The notes: generated by a model from the sequence alone, not told the origin. A stretch of 47,835 nt of DNA from an uncultured Propionibacteriaceae bacterium (GCA_936924635.1 CAKZHP010000053.1:1-47835), one strand, 5' to 3'; positions 1-8,159 are shown, counted from the first letter of the stretch. Numbers and translations are program-made.

Positions 1-2
1 CC

Positions 3-56
3 TCACCCGGTGCGGTGACGGCTGCGCACCGTGGTGTGCTCTTCCTCGACGAGGCA
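3..56 (+). pseudogene. comM: 5' part of comM/yifB (Mg-chelatase-like AAA+ ATPase), interrupted by the element
   Basis: Frame 3 reads SPGAVTAAHRGVLFLDEA. This matches the Walker B segment of YifB/ComM proteins (actinobacterial form ...PGAVTAAHRGVLFLDEAPEF). After LDEA the match stops: the expected Pro-Glu-Phe is replaced by Ser-Asn-Gly and the frame runs into foreign sequence until a stop at 285-287. ComM is a hexameric helicase acting in transformation and branch migration. The break right behind a conserved ATPase motif, beside a serine integrase, marks this as the attachment gene. Only this short segment is visible, so the recognition rests on 18 residues. Confidence 0.7.
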
Positions 57-58
57 AG
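45..58 (+). other. Probable attL junction within comM
   Basis: ComM similarity ends at the LDEA codons (45-56) and element sequence follows directly, 39 bases before the integrase start at 97. Large serine integrases exchange at a 2-bp core inside short attB/attP sites, so the crossover should fall in or next to these codons. The exact core cannot be fixed without attR or an empty site. Confidence 0.5.
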
Positions 59-71
59 CAATGGAAAGTGC

Positions 72-91
72 ACCTCCTTATCGAAGGAGGT
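72..91 (+). promoter_or_regulatory. Hairpin sequestering the integrase Shine-Dalgarno
   Basis: ACCTCCTT (72-79) and AAGGAGGT (84-91) form a perfect 8-bp stem with the tetraloop ATCG. The right arm is a full Shine-Dalgarno 5 bases before the ATG at 97. The left arm is identical to the 16S anti-Shine-Dalgarno. In mRNA the hairpin would mask the integrase ribosome site. In the integrated state the reading frame entering from comM runs across the hairpin and stops only at 287, so ribosomes translating the comM fragment could open it. The structure is visible in the sequence; the regulatory role is inferred. Confidence 0.55.
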
Positions 92-96
92 CACTG

Positions 97-1740
97 ATGA
101 CGACGAGGACGAAGCAGCCTGGCGCGAACGCGCGGCCGGGTCGGGCGACGCGGGCGGTGGTCTACCCGGCGTTCAATCAGACGGGGCCGAACATGCCGGC
201 CGGGGACACGCGGCCGATCTATCTGTATCTGCGGCTGTCGAAGTATCACAAGGACAAGGCGGATGCGATCGAGCGTCAGCGTCTTGATCTGACCCGCAAG
301 CTCGCCACCGAGGGTGGGTGGACGGTGATGGGTGAGTACATCGACAACGACTCAGCGAGCGCTTCTGCGGCGAAGAGCCGCAAGGGGTGGCGTCAGTTGA
401 ACCAGGACATCCAGGCGGGGACGGTTCCGGCGGTGGCGTTCTGGAAGTTGGATCGCACGAACCGGATCGCGGCGAAGTGCATCGAGTGGATCGGGCAGTG
501 CCAACGCTCAGGGGTGTATCTGGTCTCACATCAGGACAGCGCCGATGAGCTGAACACTGCGACCGCGGGGGCGAAGCTGGTGACCGGGATCAAGGCACTG
601 CTCGCGGAGGTTGAGACCGATTCGATGAGCGAGCGGCAGTTGGCGTCGAAGCGGCACCTGGCCGAGGCCGGATTCCATCATGGCGGCACGCCGCCGCTGG
701 GGTGGATGGCTGGCCCGCGTGTGGTCGATGAGTTCGGACGTTCCGGCGTGCGACTGGTGCCACATCCGGTTGAGCATCCGGCGTTGAAAGACGCGGTGGA
801 CATGGTGCTGGCGGGCAAAAGCCTGGCTCAGATCGCCCGCTACTGGAGCGACCAGTACGGGATCACCGCTGCCGCGGGCGGGCCGGTGTATGAGGCGACG
901 GTGTACCGGTCGCTGGTCTCGCCCCGGATGATCGGCTACCGGATGCGGCAGGTGCCCGAGCACCAGCGCGGTGTGAAGCTCGACCTGCTGGACCACATCG
1001 CCCGGGACGCTTCGGGCGAGCCGGTGATCGCTCAGGAGCCGGTCTGTGATCGGGCGACCTGGTTGCGGGTGCGCCGGCTGTTGGAGGAAGCGAAGACCTC
1101 GCGAACCAGGCGACCGTGGGGCTCGCACGAGTGGCTGCTGACCGGGCTGCTGCATTGCCAGTGCGGGGAGCGCCTGTATGGGCATCAGAAGTACCGCAAG
1201 CGCGCCTCTGGCGAGCGGGTGCCGGCGTTCGCATACCGCTGCCAAGCCAACAAGGTCCGAGGCCCGGGGAACTGCTCGGGTGGATGCACGATCGATGCGG
1301 TCAAGGGCGAGGCATTCGTGCTGGGCTGGTTCTTCGCCCAGATCACCGATGATGCGCTGGCTGCCGTGCGTGCCCGACGGCGTGCCGCTCGGGCTGACGT
1401 GGGCATCAACGAGGTGCTGTCCCAGCTCGATGAGGCCAGGGCCGAGCGTGACGCGCTGCTGTCCAAGCAGGGCACCGGGGAGTATCGGGGTGCGATGGTG
1501 ACGGTGCTGCTGTCGCTGATCGCTGAAGCGCAGCGACGTGTCGATGGTCTCCAGCGACGGTTGGATGCGATGGAGCTGGATGAGTTCCCGATCGAGGACG
1601 GCCCAGCGTTGATCGCGTCGTGGAAGGAGAGGACGATCACCGAGAAGCGCGCCTATCTGCGGCGGATGATCCACCGGATCGACGCGCTGCCGGGCACGGC
1701 ACCGACCGAGGAGCGGTTGAGGATCACTCCGGTCGAGTGA
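97..1740 (+). CDS. Large serine recombinase (ICE integrase)
   Basis: 547-residue site-specific DNA integrase. The N-terminal resolvase domain (about 40-190) carries the catalytic serine in YLRLSKY (Ser48), the IDNDSAS segment, and the WKLDRTNR and SMSERQLASKR motifs. A recombinase domain follows (about 200-310). A zinc ribbon starts with CQCGERLYG near residue 355 and ends with a second cysteine pair near 390. The C-terminal coiled coil is INEVLSQLDEARAERDALL and the helices after it. The start at 97 is chosen for the ideal AAGGAGGT five bases upstream; ATG 193 is an alternative. It lies 39 bases from the comM junction and convergently overlaps the 3' end of the minus-strand operon by 17 bases. 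No excisionase-like gene is seen next to it. Confidence 0.93.
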   Translation: MTTRTKQPGANARPGRATRAVVYPAFNQTGPNMPAGDTRPIYLYLRLSKYHKDKADAIERQRLDLTRKLATEGGWTVMGEYIDNDSASASAAKSRKGWRQLNQDIQAGTVPAVAFWKLDRTNRIAAKCIEWIGQCQRSGVYLVSHQDSADELNTATAGAKLVTGIKALLAEVETDSMSERQLASKRHLAEAGFHHGGTPPLGWMAGPRVVDEFGRSGVRLVPHPVEHPALKDAVDMVLAGKSLAQIARYWSDQYGITAAAGGPVYEATVYRSLVSPRMIGYRMRQVPEHQRGVKLDLLDHIARDASGEPVIAQEPVCDRATWLRVRRLLEEAKTSRTRRPWGSHEWLLTGLLHCQCGERLYGHQKYRKRASGERVPAFAYRCQANKVRGPGNCSGGCTIDAVKGEAFVLGWFFAQITDDALAAVRARRRAARADVGINEVLSQLDEARAERDALLSKQGTGEYRGAMVTVLLSLIAEAQRRVDGLQRRLDAMELDEFPIEDGPALIASWKERTITEKRAYLRRMIHRIDALPGTAPTEERLRITPVE

Positions 1741-1924
1741 GAGCGTCGGCCACGCTGGCGGCATCGAGCATCGTCGCGATCTGCTCGATCACGTCCTGCG
1801 AGGCCGGTTGGGTGTCGCGCCGGAGCGTCCCGGCCCGCCACCCGGCGGCGAAAGCCGCATGGGCGGGCTCGGCGACGACCTGGCCCACCTCAGCCGGAGG
1901 TGGGCAGGTCGTATCGGTGCTCAC
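1724..1924 (-). CDS. Small hypothetical protein, last gene of the conjugation operon
   Basis: 66 residues, starting at a GTG that overlaps the stop of the preceding gene (GTGA). No family recognised. It has a compact helical look (FAAGWRAG, IEQIATMLDAASVADAL) and no membrane segment or cysteine cluster beyond one Cys. Translational coupling to the 202-residue upstream protein and its place at the operon tail suggest an accessory role. Its 3' end overlaps the integrase 3' end tail-to-tail, so no terminator separates the two opposed transcripts. Confidence 0.6.
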   Translation of the reverse strand: MSTDTTCPPPAEVGQVVAEPAHAAFAAGWRAGTLRRDTQPASQDVIEQIATMLDAASVADALTRPE

Positions 1925-2529
1925 GGTTCCTCTCCGGCGATCGCGGCGAAGAACTCCTCCTCGGCTTGCCGGCGTCGCTCGACGTCGGCGATCATGAAGT
2001 CCACGAACTCGCTTTCGCGGTCGGCGATGATGACGTCTTCGACCGGCGGGGCGGGGTCCTCGCCGGGCCAGGTGGTCTGGCGGGTGGGCCGGTCTCGGTC
2101 GAGGCGGGTGCCGGAGGCGGCGACCCATTCGCGTAGCCGGTTGCGGGCGTCGGCGAAGTCGCGGTGCCAGCCGAGCGGGGCGCTGCCGCTCATGTCGGGG
2201 TCGTAGGCGCACAGCCAGTGCAGGTGCAGTGCGGACAGTTCCCAGACCAGCTCGGGGTGGTGGTGCCAGAACGGTGGGATCACGCTGGCGGGCAGTCCGT
2301 AGGTGGTGCGCAGCCATCGGACCCACCGGTTCAGCTCGAACCATTCGACCTCGGCGTCGGCGGCGGTGAGCAGGTTCCAGTTGATCGGGTGCGGAGGCTC
2401 GGCAACCAGCGGGTCGTCGTCCGGGACGAGGTTGTCTTCGTCCAGCTCGTCCAACTCGTCCAACTCGTTCAACTCGTTCAGTTCGTCGGGGTCGTCCAGG
2501 TGTTCGGGGTGGGGAGTGTGTTCGTTCAT
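1921..2529 (-). CDS. Hypothetical protein, DUF4913-like, with acidic tandem repeat
   Basis: 202 residues from ATG 2529; an in-frame start 18 bases upstream is less likely. The N-terminus is acidic and repetitive (DELNELNELDELDELDE), encoded by 9-bp tandem repeats. The core (about 45-155) has the tryptophan-rich pattern of DUF4913 proteins of actinobacterial plasmids and ICEs: FELNRWVRWLRTTY, PPFWHHHPELVWELSALHLHW, WHRDFADARNRL. Biochemical function is unknown. It follows ssb closely and overlaps the next gene by GTGA. Family assignment is from pattern memory only. Confidence 0.6.
   Translation of the reverse strand: MNEHTPHPEHLDDPDELNELNELDELDELDEDNLVPDDDPLVAEPPHPINWNLLTAADAEVEWFELNRWVRWLRTTYGLPASVIPPFWHHHPELVWELSALHLHWLCAYDPDMSGSAPLGWHRDFADARNRLREWVAASGTRLDRDRPTRQTTWPGEDPAPPVEDVIIADRESEFVDFMIADVERRRQAEEEFFAAIAGEEP
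2437..2490. repeat. 9-bp tandem repeat (five units plus a decayed sixth)
   Basis: Units of the form (c/t)tcgt(c/t)ca(a/g) run head to tail from 2437 to 2481, with a degenerate copy to 2490. Each unit encodes three residues of the acidic Leu/Glu/Asp/Asn tract in the minus-strand protein. Copy-number change would be in frame (multiples of three codons), so it alters protein length rather than switching the gene off. Confidence 0.8.
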
Positions 2530-2543
2530 CGGTCTGCCGCCCC

Positions 2544-3023
2544 TCACATGCTGATCGCTGGCGCGGTGCTGGCTGGCCGGCGGTCGGGCGGGTTGAACGC
2601 CGCTGCGTCCCGCTCGGCGGTGCGTGCCGGTGTGGTGTGCTCGGGGGCGGTCTGTTCGGGGCCGGTGCGGCGGGCGCTGCGGTCCACGTCGTAGCGGGTG
2701 TAGGCGGTGTCGTGACCGATGCCGGTGACGACGAAGACCTCCCCTTCCATGCCGGTGTCGGCCTTGGGGAACTTGCGGACATAGCCCTGGGCGATGAACC
2801 GGTCGCCGGGGACGTAGTTGTCCATGATTCGCTGCACGTTGTCGTCGTAGGCGACGAAGGTGTCGTAGGTCTTGCCGAGGTCGGTGAACGAGCCGTCTTC
2901 CTCGCGGTGCTTGCGTTCCTGCCCGAACCGCACCTTCACGTACAGGGCGCCGTCCTGGGTCTCCAGCTCGCGGGGATCTTTGGCGATGAACCCCCGGATC
3001 GAGGGTCGCGAGTTGATCGACAT
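2544..3023 (-). CDS. ssb: Single-stranded DNA-binding protein (SSB)
   Basis: 159 residues with an OB fold. Markers are the start SINSRPSIRGFIAKDPREL, then VKVRFGQERKH, TYDTFVAYDDNVQRIMDNYVPGDRFIAQGYVRK, typical of ICE-encoded actinobacterial SSBs. It would coat transferred single-stranded DNA in the recipient during establishment. The C-terminal third is disordered and Pro/Arg/Ala-rich and ends PASTAPAISM, without the acidic DDDIPF-type tip by which host SSBs recruit partners. It lies between the coupling-protein gene (78-base gap) and the DUF4913-like gene (14-base gap). Confidence 0.85.
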   Translation of the reverse strand: MSINSRPSIRGFIAKDPRELETQDGALYVKVRFGQERKHREEDGSFTDLGKTYDTFVAYDDNVQRIMDNYVPGDRFIAQGYVRKFPKADTGMEGEVFVVTGIGHDTAYTRYDVDRSARRTGPEQTAPEHTTPARTAERDAAAFNPPDRRPASTAPAISM

Positions 3024-3101
3024 GCTGTGCTCCTGCCCGTGTCAGGCCGCGTCAACGGTGCGCGGCTACACCAGGCAGGTGCACGACCGGCTCCCCGTGC
3101 G

Positions 3102-4892
3102 TCAGGTCGCCGCCGGGCGCCGCAGCAGTGCCTCGATGGCCGAGCGGTCCTTGCCGAGCTGGGCGGCGTCGGGGCGGGTGGGCCAGGCGCGCAGGTCGGT
3201 CACGATCGGCGGCGCACTACGGAGGAGGGTGATGCCGGTGCCGAAGGGCAGGGTGCGGATGCGGTCGGGCGGCAGGATCGGCACTCTCCTGATGGAGCGT
3301 TGGTTCGATCTCGTGCCGTGATCGCCCAGGGTCACGGAGTCGGTGTACTCGTCGCGTTCGCCGATGAGGGAGGACAGGTCTTGGAGGTCTCGGGAGTTGG
3401 AGGCGCCGCCGAGGATGATCTTGACGATGCTCGCGTCCCAGATGGCGCCGGCGGCGTTGTCGCCCCACTTCTCCCGTGCCTGTGCCAGTGACTGCAAGAC
3501 GGCGAGGCAGGTGATACCGGTGCCGCCGCCCTCGGCCATCAGTGTCGGCAGCGAGGGCAACGGTGAGAGGTTGCCGATCTCATCCAGCGCGAGCAGCAGT
3601 GGTGGGTCGAGCCGGGCGCCGGGTGAGCGGGCGGCGAGGCGGCGGGCGGCTTCCACGAGGTCTTCCACGAACGCCGCCACCAGGGCCGCGGACGCTCCGG
3701 CCCCCGCACCGGTCGCGAGCAGATACAGCGTGCCGCGTTGGGTGAGGAAGGCTTCGGGGTCGAAGTCCTCACCCGCTCGTGGGGTGACGGCGTCCAGGAC
3801 GCGCGGGTCAGCCAGGGCGGAGAGGGCGAGGGAGACGCCTTGCCAGATGGAGTCTCGGGTCTTGGGGTCGGAGTCGATCATCGCCCCGAGCGAGTCCGCC
3901 CATCCGGTCGCTGCGTTCGGGTGGTTGGTGAGGACGGCGACGGCTTCGGCGGCGATGGAGGGGTCCAGGGTCCACCGGAACAGTTCGGCCGGTGGCCGGC
4001 CGTCCAGGGCGGCGGCGTGCAGCAGCGCTTGGAGGGCGGTGCGTGTCTTGCCTTCCCAGAACCCGCCGGACTCCACACCGCCACTGCTGAGCCCGGTGGC
4101 TGAGGCGAGGCCCGTGGCGCGGACCATCGCCGTCAGCGGGTCCTCGCAGCCGCGGACCGGGGACCATCGCAGTCCGGCGGGGACGCCTTCGGCGAGGTGC
4201 TGGGGATCGAACACCCCCACCGGTCGGCCGTCGCGCTGGCGGGCGCGGAGGGTGGCGGTGAGGTTGTCCGGTCGCGTCGAGGTGGTGACGACGGCACCGG
4301 GCGCGTCCAAGATGGCGTTGATCACCACGTGGAGCCCTTTGCCGGAGCGGGGTGGGCCGAGCAGCAGGATCGAGTCCTCGACCGATGCCCAGACCTGTTT
4401 GCCGAGGCTGGTGCCAAGCAGGTAGCCCACATCCGCCGGTGCGGGAGCCTCCAGGGAGGGGCGGAGTGTGCTGGCGCGGCGCAGCAGTGCCTTCCCGGAG
4501 GCGGTCTGGCTGACTTCGTGCCCGGTGGCGGTGCCGGCGAGGCGGCGGGGGTCGGTCTCGGTCTTGCGGGTGTGGCGGCGCAGCCGCACCCACACCCACC
4601 CGCCACCGACCGAGAGGCCGGCGAGCAGGACGGCGGTGACGATCCAGTAGACGACCGGGTTCAGCCCGGCGGCGGCGTCGAGAGCGACGGCGGGGTCGCC
4701 GGGGTTGAACAGCACTCCGAGCCCGGACGCCGGTCCCGCGGCGGGTTGGGCGGTGCCGGTGAGGAACGCCGCCACGCTGCCGGCGGCGCGCAGGACGAGC
4801 GCGACGCCGAACATCCCGACGAGGGCGATGAGGGCGGCGTTGGTCAACTCGTCCCCGAACGAGCCGGTCTGACGACCCTGCGGGCTGCTCAC
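3102..4892 (-). CDS. Type IV coupling protein (VirD4/TraG family)
   Basis: 596-residue membrane ATPase that links the relaxase-DNA complex to the mating channel. Two membrane spans lie at about 17-47 and 79-103, followed by basic residues. Walker A GPPRSGKG is at 179-186, Walker B LLLALDEIGNL at about 430-440, followed by LPTLMAEGGGTGITCLAVLQS and a TraM-recognition-like region with GASNSRDLQDLSSLIGERDEYT. Length is normal. GTG start at 4892 overlaps the stop of the upstream gene (GTGA). Family identity is secure; which relaxase it serves is inferred to be the MobF protein at 37.6-41.1 kb. Confidence 0.92.
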   Translation of the reverse strand: MSSPQGRQTGSFGDELTNAALIALVGMFGVALVLRAAGSVAAFLTGTAQPAAGPASGLGVLFNPGDPAVALDAAAGLNPVVYWIVTAVLLAGLSVGGGWVWVRLRRHTRKTETDPRRLAGTATGHEVSQTASGKALLRRASTLRPSLEAPAPADVGYLLGTSLGKQVWASVEDSILLLGPPRSGKGLHVVINAILDAPGAVVTTSTRPDNLTATLRARQRDGRPVGVFDPQHLAEGVPAGLRWSPVRGCEDPLTAMVRATGLASATGLSSGGVESGGFWEGKTRTALQALLHAAALDGRPPAELFRWTLDPSIAAEAVAVLTNHPNAATGWADSLGAMIDSDPKTRDSIWQGVSLALSALADPRVLDAVTPRAGEDFDPEAFLTQRGTLYLLATGAGAGASAALVAAFVEDLVEAARRLAARSPGARLDPPLLLALDEIGNLSPLPSLPTLMAEGGGTGITCLAVLQSLAQAREKWGDNAAGAIWDASIVKIILGGASNSRDLQDLSSLIGERDEYTDSVTLGDHGTRSNQRSIRRVPILPPDRIRTLPFGTGITLLRSAPPIVTDLRAWPTRPDAAQLGKDRSAIEALLRRPAAT

Positions 4893-5449
4893 GGTACCCG
4901 CCTGACCACAGTGGTGCCGGAGATGCGCCCATACAGCACCACCTCGTGCGGGCTCTCGGCCAAGGCGTCGAGCTGGCGTTGGTCGAGGAGAGCGCGGGCG
5001 GCGCCGGTGCCGGTGGCGTCAGTGTGGGCGACGATGACGGCGACGGCGATGTCCTCGCCGGGCACGAACCCGTCCCCGGTGACCTCAACCAGCACCGGCG
5101 GCTGCTGCTGGCGGGCACGCCGGCCACGGCGCGTCGGTGCCGCGGTGCTGTCTGCTTCGGAGGCGGGGCGTCGGCGGGTGTGGATGAGGTCGGTGAACAC
5201 GGTCCCGTCGACCTCACGGACCTCGATCCGCACCGCGATGGTGCGGTCCTTGGTCACCGCGTCCAGCAGCAGCCCGAAGGTGCCACGTGTCCACTCCGAA
5301 CCCGCGGCAGGGGGCGGGAACGGCGTGCCGTCGACGGTGACGTCCAGGGTGCTGTTCTCGGTGACGATGATGACGACGTGGGGCAGCACCACCGGTGTCT
5401 CGTCGGGCTGCTGGGACGAGGTGTGGTGCAGCGGGTTGCGGCCACTCAT
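4889..5449 (-). CDS. Hypothetical conjugation-operon protein
   Basis: 186 residues from the ATG at 5449, which overlaps the stop of the ATPase gene (ATGA). Beta-rich N-terminal half: VVIIVTENSTLDVTVDGTPF, GTFGLLLDAVTKDRTIAVRIEVREVDGTVFTDLI. A basic Arg/Gln linker (RRGRRARQQQP) follows, then a second beta segment (VEVTGDGFVPGEDIAVAVIV). No family recognised; no signal peptide or membrane span. Its position between the VirB4-type ATPase and the coupling protein is constant in my recollection of related actinobacterial ICEs and suggests a structural or regulatory role in transfer. Confidence 0.7.
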   Translation of the reverse strand: MSGRNPLHHTSSQQPDETPVVLPHVVIIVTENSTLDVTVDGTPFPPPAAGSEWTRGTFGLLLDAVTKDRTIAVRIEVREVDGTVFTDLIHTRRRPASEADSTAAPTRRGRRARQQQPPVLVEVTGDGFVPGEDIAVAVIVAHTDATGTGAARALLDQRQLDALAESPHEVVLYGRISGTTVVRRVP

Positions 5450-6933
5450 GACTGACCGCCCAGGTAGCGGGCATCGGTCCGGAACAGGTCCAGCTCGACG
5501 GGATGGAGTTGGTGTTGCGAAATGAAACTCCTGGACTTGATCTTCCACAGCCCCTGTCCGACCCCGAGGGTGGGGAGGAGCTTCTGCTCGGTACCGGTCA
5601 GCCCGAGGGCCTTCGCGGTCGGGCCGAGCTGGTCGGACTCTTGCCGGTAGACGATCCGGGTCTCGGCGTTCGCGAGCAGGCTGTTGGCGAGGGAGCGCAT
5701 GGCCGAGCCTTGGTCGCCCACGTTGTCGAGGTCGGTGAGCTTGTGGAAGATCAGCATGTTCGCGATCCCGTAGTGCCGTGCCAGCCTCCAGTGCGCGTCC
5801 ATCCGCCGTAGCAGGGCGGGGTGGGACATGAGGCGCCATGCTTCGTCGTAGATCACCCACCGCTGCCCACCATTGGGGTCCAGCAGCGCCGATTCTATCC
5901 ACGCGCTGGAGCACGTCATCAGGACGCTGATGAGGGTGGAGTTCTCGGTGACGCGCGACAGGTCGAGGGAGATCATCGGCAGCGACGGGTCGAAGGCGAC
6001 GGTGCTCGGGCCGTCAAATAGGCCGCCGAGGTCCCCGGCGACGAGGCGGCGTAGGGCGTGACCGACGAGCCGGCCGTCCTCCGCCAGGCGACCATCCGGA
6101 GCATCGGTCGGGCTGAGGATGTGGTCGACGACCATCGGCAGGATCGGCACGGTGTTCTCGGCAACGGTGGCGGTCAGGGCGAGGTCGATCGCGGTGTGCT
6201 CCAGCGGCGTCAACCCCCGCGCGAGCACGGTCTCGGCGAGGGCGCCGATCAGGTCACGACGCCGGGAGGCGACCGTGGAGGCCCACTGTTCATCCGAGAG
6301 ACCGGAGGGCCGGTGGCCTTCATCGAGCGGGTTGAGGCGGGTGTGGAGGCCGTGGCCCAGCACGATGGCCCGCCCGCCGACCGCTTCGGCGACGCCGGTG
6401 TGCTCGCCCTTCGGGTCGCCGGGCACGTAGACGCGGCGCCCGAACGGCAACGAGCGGGTGTAGAGGGACTTGGCGAGTGAGGACTTGCCGGAGCCAACGA
6501 TGCCGGCCAGCACGATGTTGGGTGCGGTGATGATCCCGCGCGCGTAGAGCACCCAGGGGTCGTAGACGAACGATCCGCCGGAGTAGAGGTCTTGCCCGAC
6601 GAACACGCCATCGGAGCCGAGGCCGCCTTCGGCGACGAACGGATACGCCCCGGCCAGCGTCGCGGACGTGTCTTGATGGCGGGGCAGCCGGAACCGGCCC
6701 GGCGATTTGAGTGCCGCCGGGCCGGGTTCGCCGGCGGCCGGTAGGTAGGTCGTCGCGCGCCGCTCAGCCTTCTCGGCTTTGGCCTTTGCCCGTGCCGCCC
6801 CCTTTTCGACTGCGCGTTGTTCGGCTTGGAGGCGGGCGGCGGCCTGTCGGCGTTGCTTGCGCAGTCGGCGGCGTTCGGCGGCAGGGGCGACCAGGACGGA
6901 TGTGTGCAGCCGCTCGGGCTCCGTGCCGGTCAC
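5446..6933 (-). CDS. VirB4/TraC-type conjugation ATPase (C-terminal ATPase part)
   Basis: 495 residues from GTG 6933, which overlaps the previous stop (GTGA). The basic coiled-coil-like N-terminus (RRRLRKQRRQAAARLQAEQ) precedes the ATPase core. Walker A GIVGSGKSSLAKSL starts at 144. Also visible are GRRVYVPGDPKGEHTGVAEAVGG, Walker B RWVIYDEAWRLM at about 355-362, and the following MDAHWRLARHYGIANMLIFH and Gln/Arg region typical of VirB4. It would power assembly of, or substrate passage through, the mating channel. It is about half the length of classical VirB4: the N-terminal VirB4 region appears to sit in the separate SCO6880-type protein encoded at 8220-9692. Confidence 0.85.
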   Translation of the reverse strand: MTGTEPERLHTSVLVAPAAERRRLRKQRRQAAARLQAEQRAVEKGAARAKAKAEKAERRATTYLPAAGEPGPAALKSPGRFRLPRHQDTSATLAGAYPFVAEGGLGSDGVFVGQDLYSGGSFVYDPWVLYARGIITAPNIVLAGIVGSGKSSLAKSLYTRSLPFGRRVYVPGDPKGEHTGVAEAVGGRAIVLGHGLHTRLNPLDEGHRPSGLSDEQWASTVASRRRDLIGALAETVLARGLTPLEHTAIDLALTATVAENTVPILPMVVDHILSPTDAPDGRLAEDGRLVGHALRRLVAGDLGGLFDGPSTVAFDPSLPMISLDLSRVTENSTLISVLMTCSSAWIESALLDPNGGQRWVIYDEAWRLMSHPALLRRMDAHWRLARHYGIANMLIFHKLTDLDNVGDQGSAMRSLANSLLANAETRIVYRQESDQLGPTAKALGLTGTEQKLLPTLGVGQGLWKIKSRSFISQHQLHPVELDLFRTDARYLGGQS

Positions 6934-8132
6934 AGGGACAGCCCTCGCCCGGCCGATCCGGTCGTGCGGGCGGGTCCGGCGAACCAGTCCTTGTCCGCGC
7001 CGAGGGCCGTCCGCCGCGTGGCGGACGCCTGCGCCGGCTGAGGTGCGGGCGGGGCGCCGATCCCGGTGATCGCCTCCCGCGCCGGCACCACGGCGTCTTC
7101 GAGGACGTCGGAGGCTGGTGCGTACTCGCGGAGGAGGCTGACGTGTCCGGCGAACGGGTTGTAGGTGAGGGTGTAGCCGTCTTCGCCGGTGATCACCCTG
7201 TCCAGTGCGCCGGTCGGGGGCTCGTCGTAGACGTAGCCGTTCTCCAGCGCTGCCTGGGTGGTCTCCTCCCCGTAGTCCCAGCCCTTCAGGTGCTCGACGC
7301 CCGCGGCGGTGCCGTCCCGGTCGATCAGGTCCAGCACTTCGTCGGCGTCCTCGCCTTGCAGGAACACCACGTTGATCCACCGGCGCTCAGGCCGGGACGC
7401 TTCGGCTATAGCCGTCCGTTCGGCGGGTTCGGTGAGTTCGGTGAGGGCGTCGGCGTTGGTGCGGGCGGCCTCGGCCACCCAGCTCGGGAACAGACCTGCG
7501 TGCTCGGGCTCGGTGTCGGGGTGGTCGAGGGCGTACTGACGGGCTTCACCGGCGGCGCCGAGGAAGGTCGCGAGGTCGTGGATCGCGTGGTCGGGGCCGA
7601 CGGGCTGGCCGGCGCCGGTGAACAGGTCCCGTCCCTCCAGCTCCTGCCCGGTGGTGGTGTCCGTGATGCGGTAGGCGTAGCGCTGGTGCTCACCCACCGG
7701 GGCATCGGGCCAGACCGTCAGTCTCAGCGTCCCCGCCGTCGCGGTGGACGTGGCGGGGTCGTGGTCGAGCCCGGCTTGCGCGGGTGCGGGGTGCCAGGCG
7801 ATGCGACCCGAGTGGGAGAACGCGGCGTTGAGGTGGTCGTGGGCCTGGTCGAGCAGGGTGCCGGCCTGGTGCAGCTCGTCCGCGGCGGCGAGGGCTGAGC
7901 GATCACCGGCGAGGTGGTCGCCGTCGTCGTGGTGCGCGCGTTCGCGGTGGGCGAGGTGGGTGGCGGCGAGCTGGTCGAGCACCTGCCGCAGCGACCGCAT
8001 GGCCGCGGTGAGGTCGCCGAACACGGTGTAGGTGTCGGCCGGGCCATCGAATACGCGGGATGCGTGGGCGAGACCGCGTATCGCCTCGGATGCTTCGGCG
8101 GCATCGGCGAGTGGGTCGTGGAACGTGGGCAT
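6930..8132 (-). CDS. Hypothetical conjugation-operon protein
   Basis: 400 residues, starting at the ATG at 8132 behind GGAGG. The N-terminal half is helical (EASEAIRGLAHASRVF, LTAAMRSLRQVLDQLAATHLAHRERAHHDD, ADELHQAGTLLDQAHDHL). The middle is mixed (LRLTVWPDAPVGEHQRYAYRITD). The C-terminal half has a conserved-looking stretch WINVVFLQGEDADEVLDLID, then an alanine/proline-rich tail. No catalytic motif, signal peptide or membrane segment is seen. Its stop overlaps the ATPase start (GTGA), implying coupled translation and possibly a complex with the VirB4-type ATPase. Function unknown. Confidence 0.75.
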   Translation of the reverse strand: MPTFHDPLADAAEASEAIRGLAHASRVFDGPADTYTVFGDLTAAMRSLRQVLDQLAATHLAHRERAHHDDGDHLAGDRSALAAADELHQAGTLLDQAHDHLNAAFSHSGRIAWHPAPAQAGLDHDPATSTATAGTLRLTVWPDAPVGEHQRYAYRITDTTTGQELEGRDLFTGAGQPVGPDHAIHDLATFLGAAGEARQYALDHPDTEPEHAGLFPSWVAEAARTNADALTELTEPAERTAIAEASRPERRWINVVFLQGEDADEVLDLIDRDGTAAGVEHLKGWDYGEETTQAALENGYVYDEPPTGALDRVITGEDGYTLTYNPFAGHVSLLREYAPASDVLEDAVVPAREAITGIGAPPAPQPAQASATRRTALGADKDWFAGPARTTGSAGRGLSL

Positions 8133-8159
8133 GACGGCCTCCCTGGACGCGGGCGAGTA

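Noticed and set aside
526..1764. 412-codon minus-strand frame opposite the integrase
   Set aside because: Mirror of the integrase codon pattern; Arg/Pro/His-rich, no domain, no ribosome site.
3808..5217. 469-codon minus-strand frame overlapping the coupling protein in another frame
   Set aside because: Arg/Pro-rich artefact on the same strand as a strongly conserved T4CP gene.
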